From Acholeplasmataceae bacterium (GTDB lineage Bacteria > Bacillota_I > Bacilli_A > Acholeplasmatales > Acholeplasmataceae): 5,548 bases of DNA. Shown here piece by piece: positions 5,435 through 5,548 of this stretch (position 1 is the stretch's first letter; every line of letters starts with the position of its first letter). The notes under the pieces were generated by a model, which made no database searches, was not told the origin of the DNA, and saw only the letters and a program-made list of their open reading frames with translations. A program made the translations under genes and the position numbers. Location of the stretch: NCBI GenBank assembly GCA_030656435.1, contig JAUSOA010000156.1, positions 1-5,548 of the forward strand. The letters are read 5' to 3'.

Positions 5435-5548
5435 TTACTCTTGGTAAACTTTGATTGAATCAATTTGGAAATGATAGGGAAGATCTGCATCCTCAATTTC
5501 TCCACCGTACCATCCACCAACTGCTAGATTGATTATCATAAAATAGGG
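5435..5548 (-). CDS. Glycoside hydrolase family 16 (beta-glucanase-like), C-terminal fragment
   Basis: Only the last 37 codons and the TAA stop (5435-5437 on the + strand) are in the window; the frame is open to the right edge, so the start and the catalytic residues are outside. The visible residues include MIINLAVGGWYGG near the fragment start and FQIDSIKVYQE at the end. This is the characteristic closing part of GH16 laminarinases and related endo-beta-glucanases, where a strand ending in NLAVGG is followed by a final IDYVRVYQ-like strand at the protein's C-terminus. These enzymes cut beta-1,3 or mixed-linkage glucans and are usually secreted. The gene is convergent with the kinase gene and shares its terminator. 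It has no evident link to copper and marks the boundary of the copper locus. The exact substrate cannot be told from this fragment. Confidence 0.8.
   Translation of the reverse strand, partial: PYFMIINLAVGGWYGGEIEDADLPYHFQIDSIKVYQE

Noticed and set aside
5281..5520. Minus-strand frame of 79 codons
   Set aside because: It runs through the terminator and into the kinase gene; the real minus-strand gene here is the GH16 tail in another frame.
1..5548. Mycoplasma-type code with TGA as tryptophan
   Set aside because: copZ and the secreted-protein gene both end naturally at TGA, with the following genes correctly placed, and tryptophans are encoded by TGG.

Overview
The window is AT-rich, tightly packed DNA from a low-GC Gram-positive-type bacterium. 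Genes have AAAGGAG/AGGAG-like ribosome binding sites. TGA serves as a stop codon (copZ ends at 2095-2097, the 115-residue ORF at 2855-2857) and tryptophan is TGG, so the standard code is in use, not the Mycoplasma code. By inference this fits a Bacillota or an Acholeplasma/Izemoplasma-like mollicute with the standard code. No rRNA, tRNA, mobile element or CRISPR array is visible, and nothing marks a recent insertion.

Bases 1-3405 are a copper-handling gene run on the + strand. It holds a 5'-truncated CPH-type (CopB/P1B-3) copper-exporting ATPase (1-1850) and a one-domain HMA copper chaperone of the CopZ type (1864-2097). After a 90-bp gap with a dyad and a TATAAT box come a small two-helix membrane protein with a C-terminal SHOCT motif (2188-2508), a small secreted protein of no recognised family (2510-2857), and a membrane-anchored CueP-family copper-binding protein (2854-3405). 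The last three genes are separated by 1 bp or overlap by 4 bp, so they look cotranscribed.

A hairpin at 3425-3455 and TATAAT boxes at 3457-3472 separate this run from a two-component operon: an OmpR/PhoB-type response regulator (best start TTG 3495, end 4184) and an overlapping sensor histidine kinase (4171-5406). The kinase's external loop carries a His/Asp cluster, and the pair sits next to copper genes. It is therefore a good candidate for the copper-responsive regulator of the run, though the signal is inferred.

A bidirectional terminator (5408-5431) ends the kinase gene and faces a convergent minus-strand gene. Only the last 37 codons of that gene lie in the window (5435-5548); they read as the C-terminus of a glycoside hydrolase family 16 beta-glucanase, which marks the functional end of the copper locus.

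Proposed working model (inference): the kinase senses copper outside the membrane and the regulator activates the upstream genes. CopZ captures cytosolic copper, CopB exports it, and CueP with the two small Met/His-containing envelope proteins handles it on the outer face. The two small proteins are the least explained part of the window.
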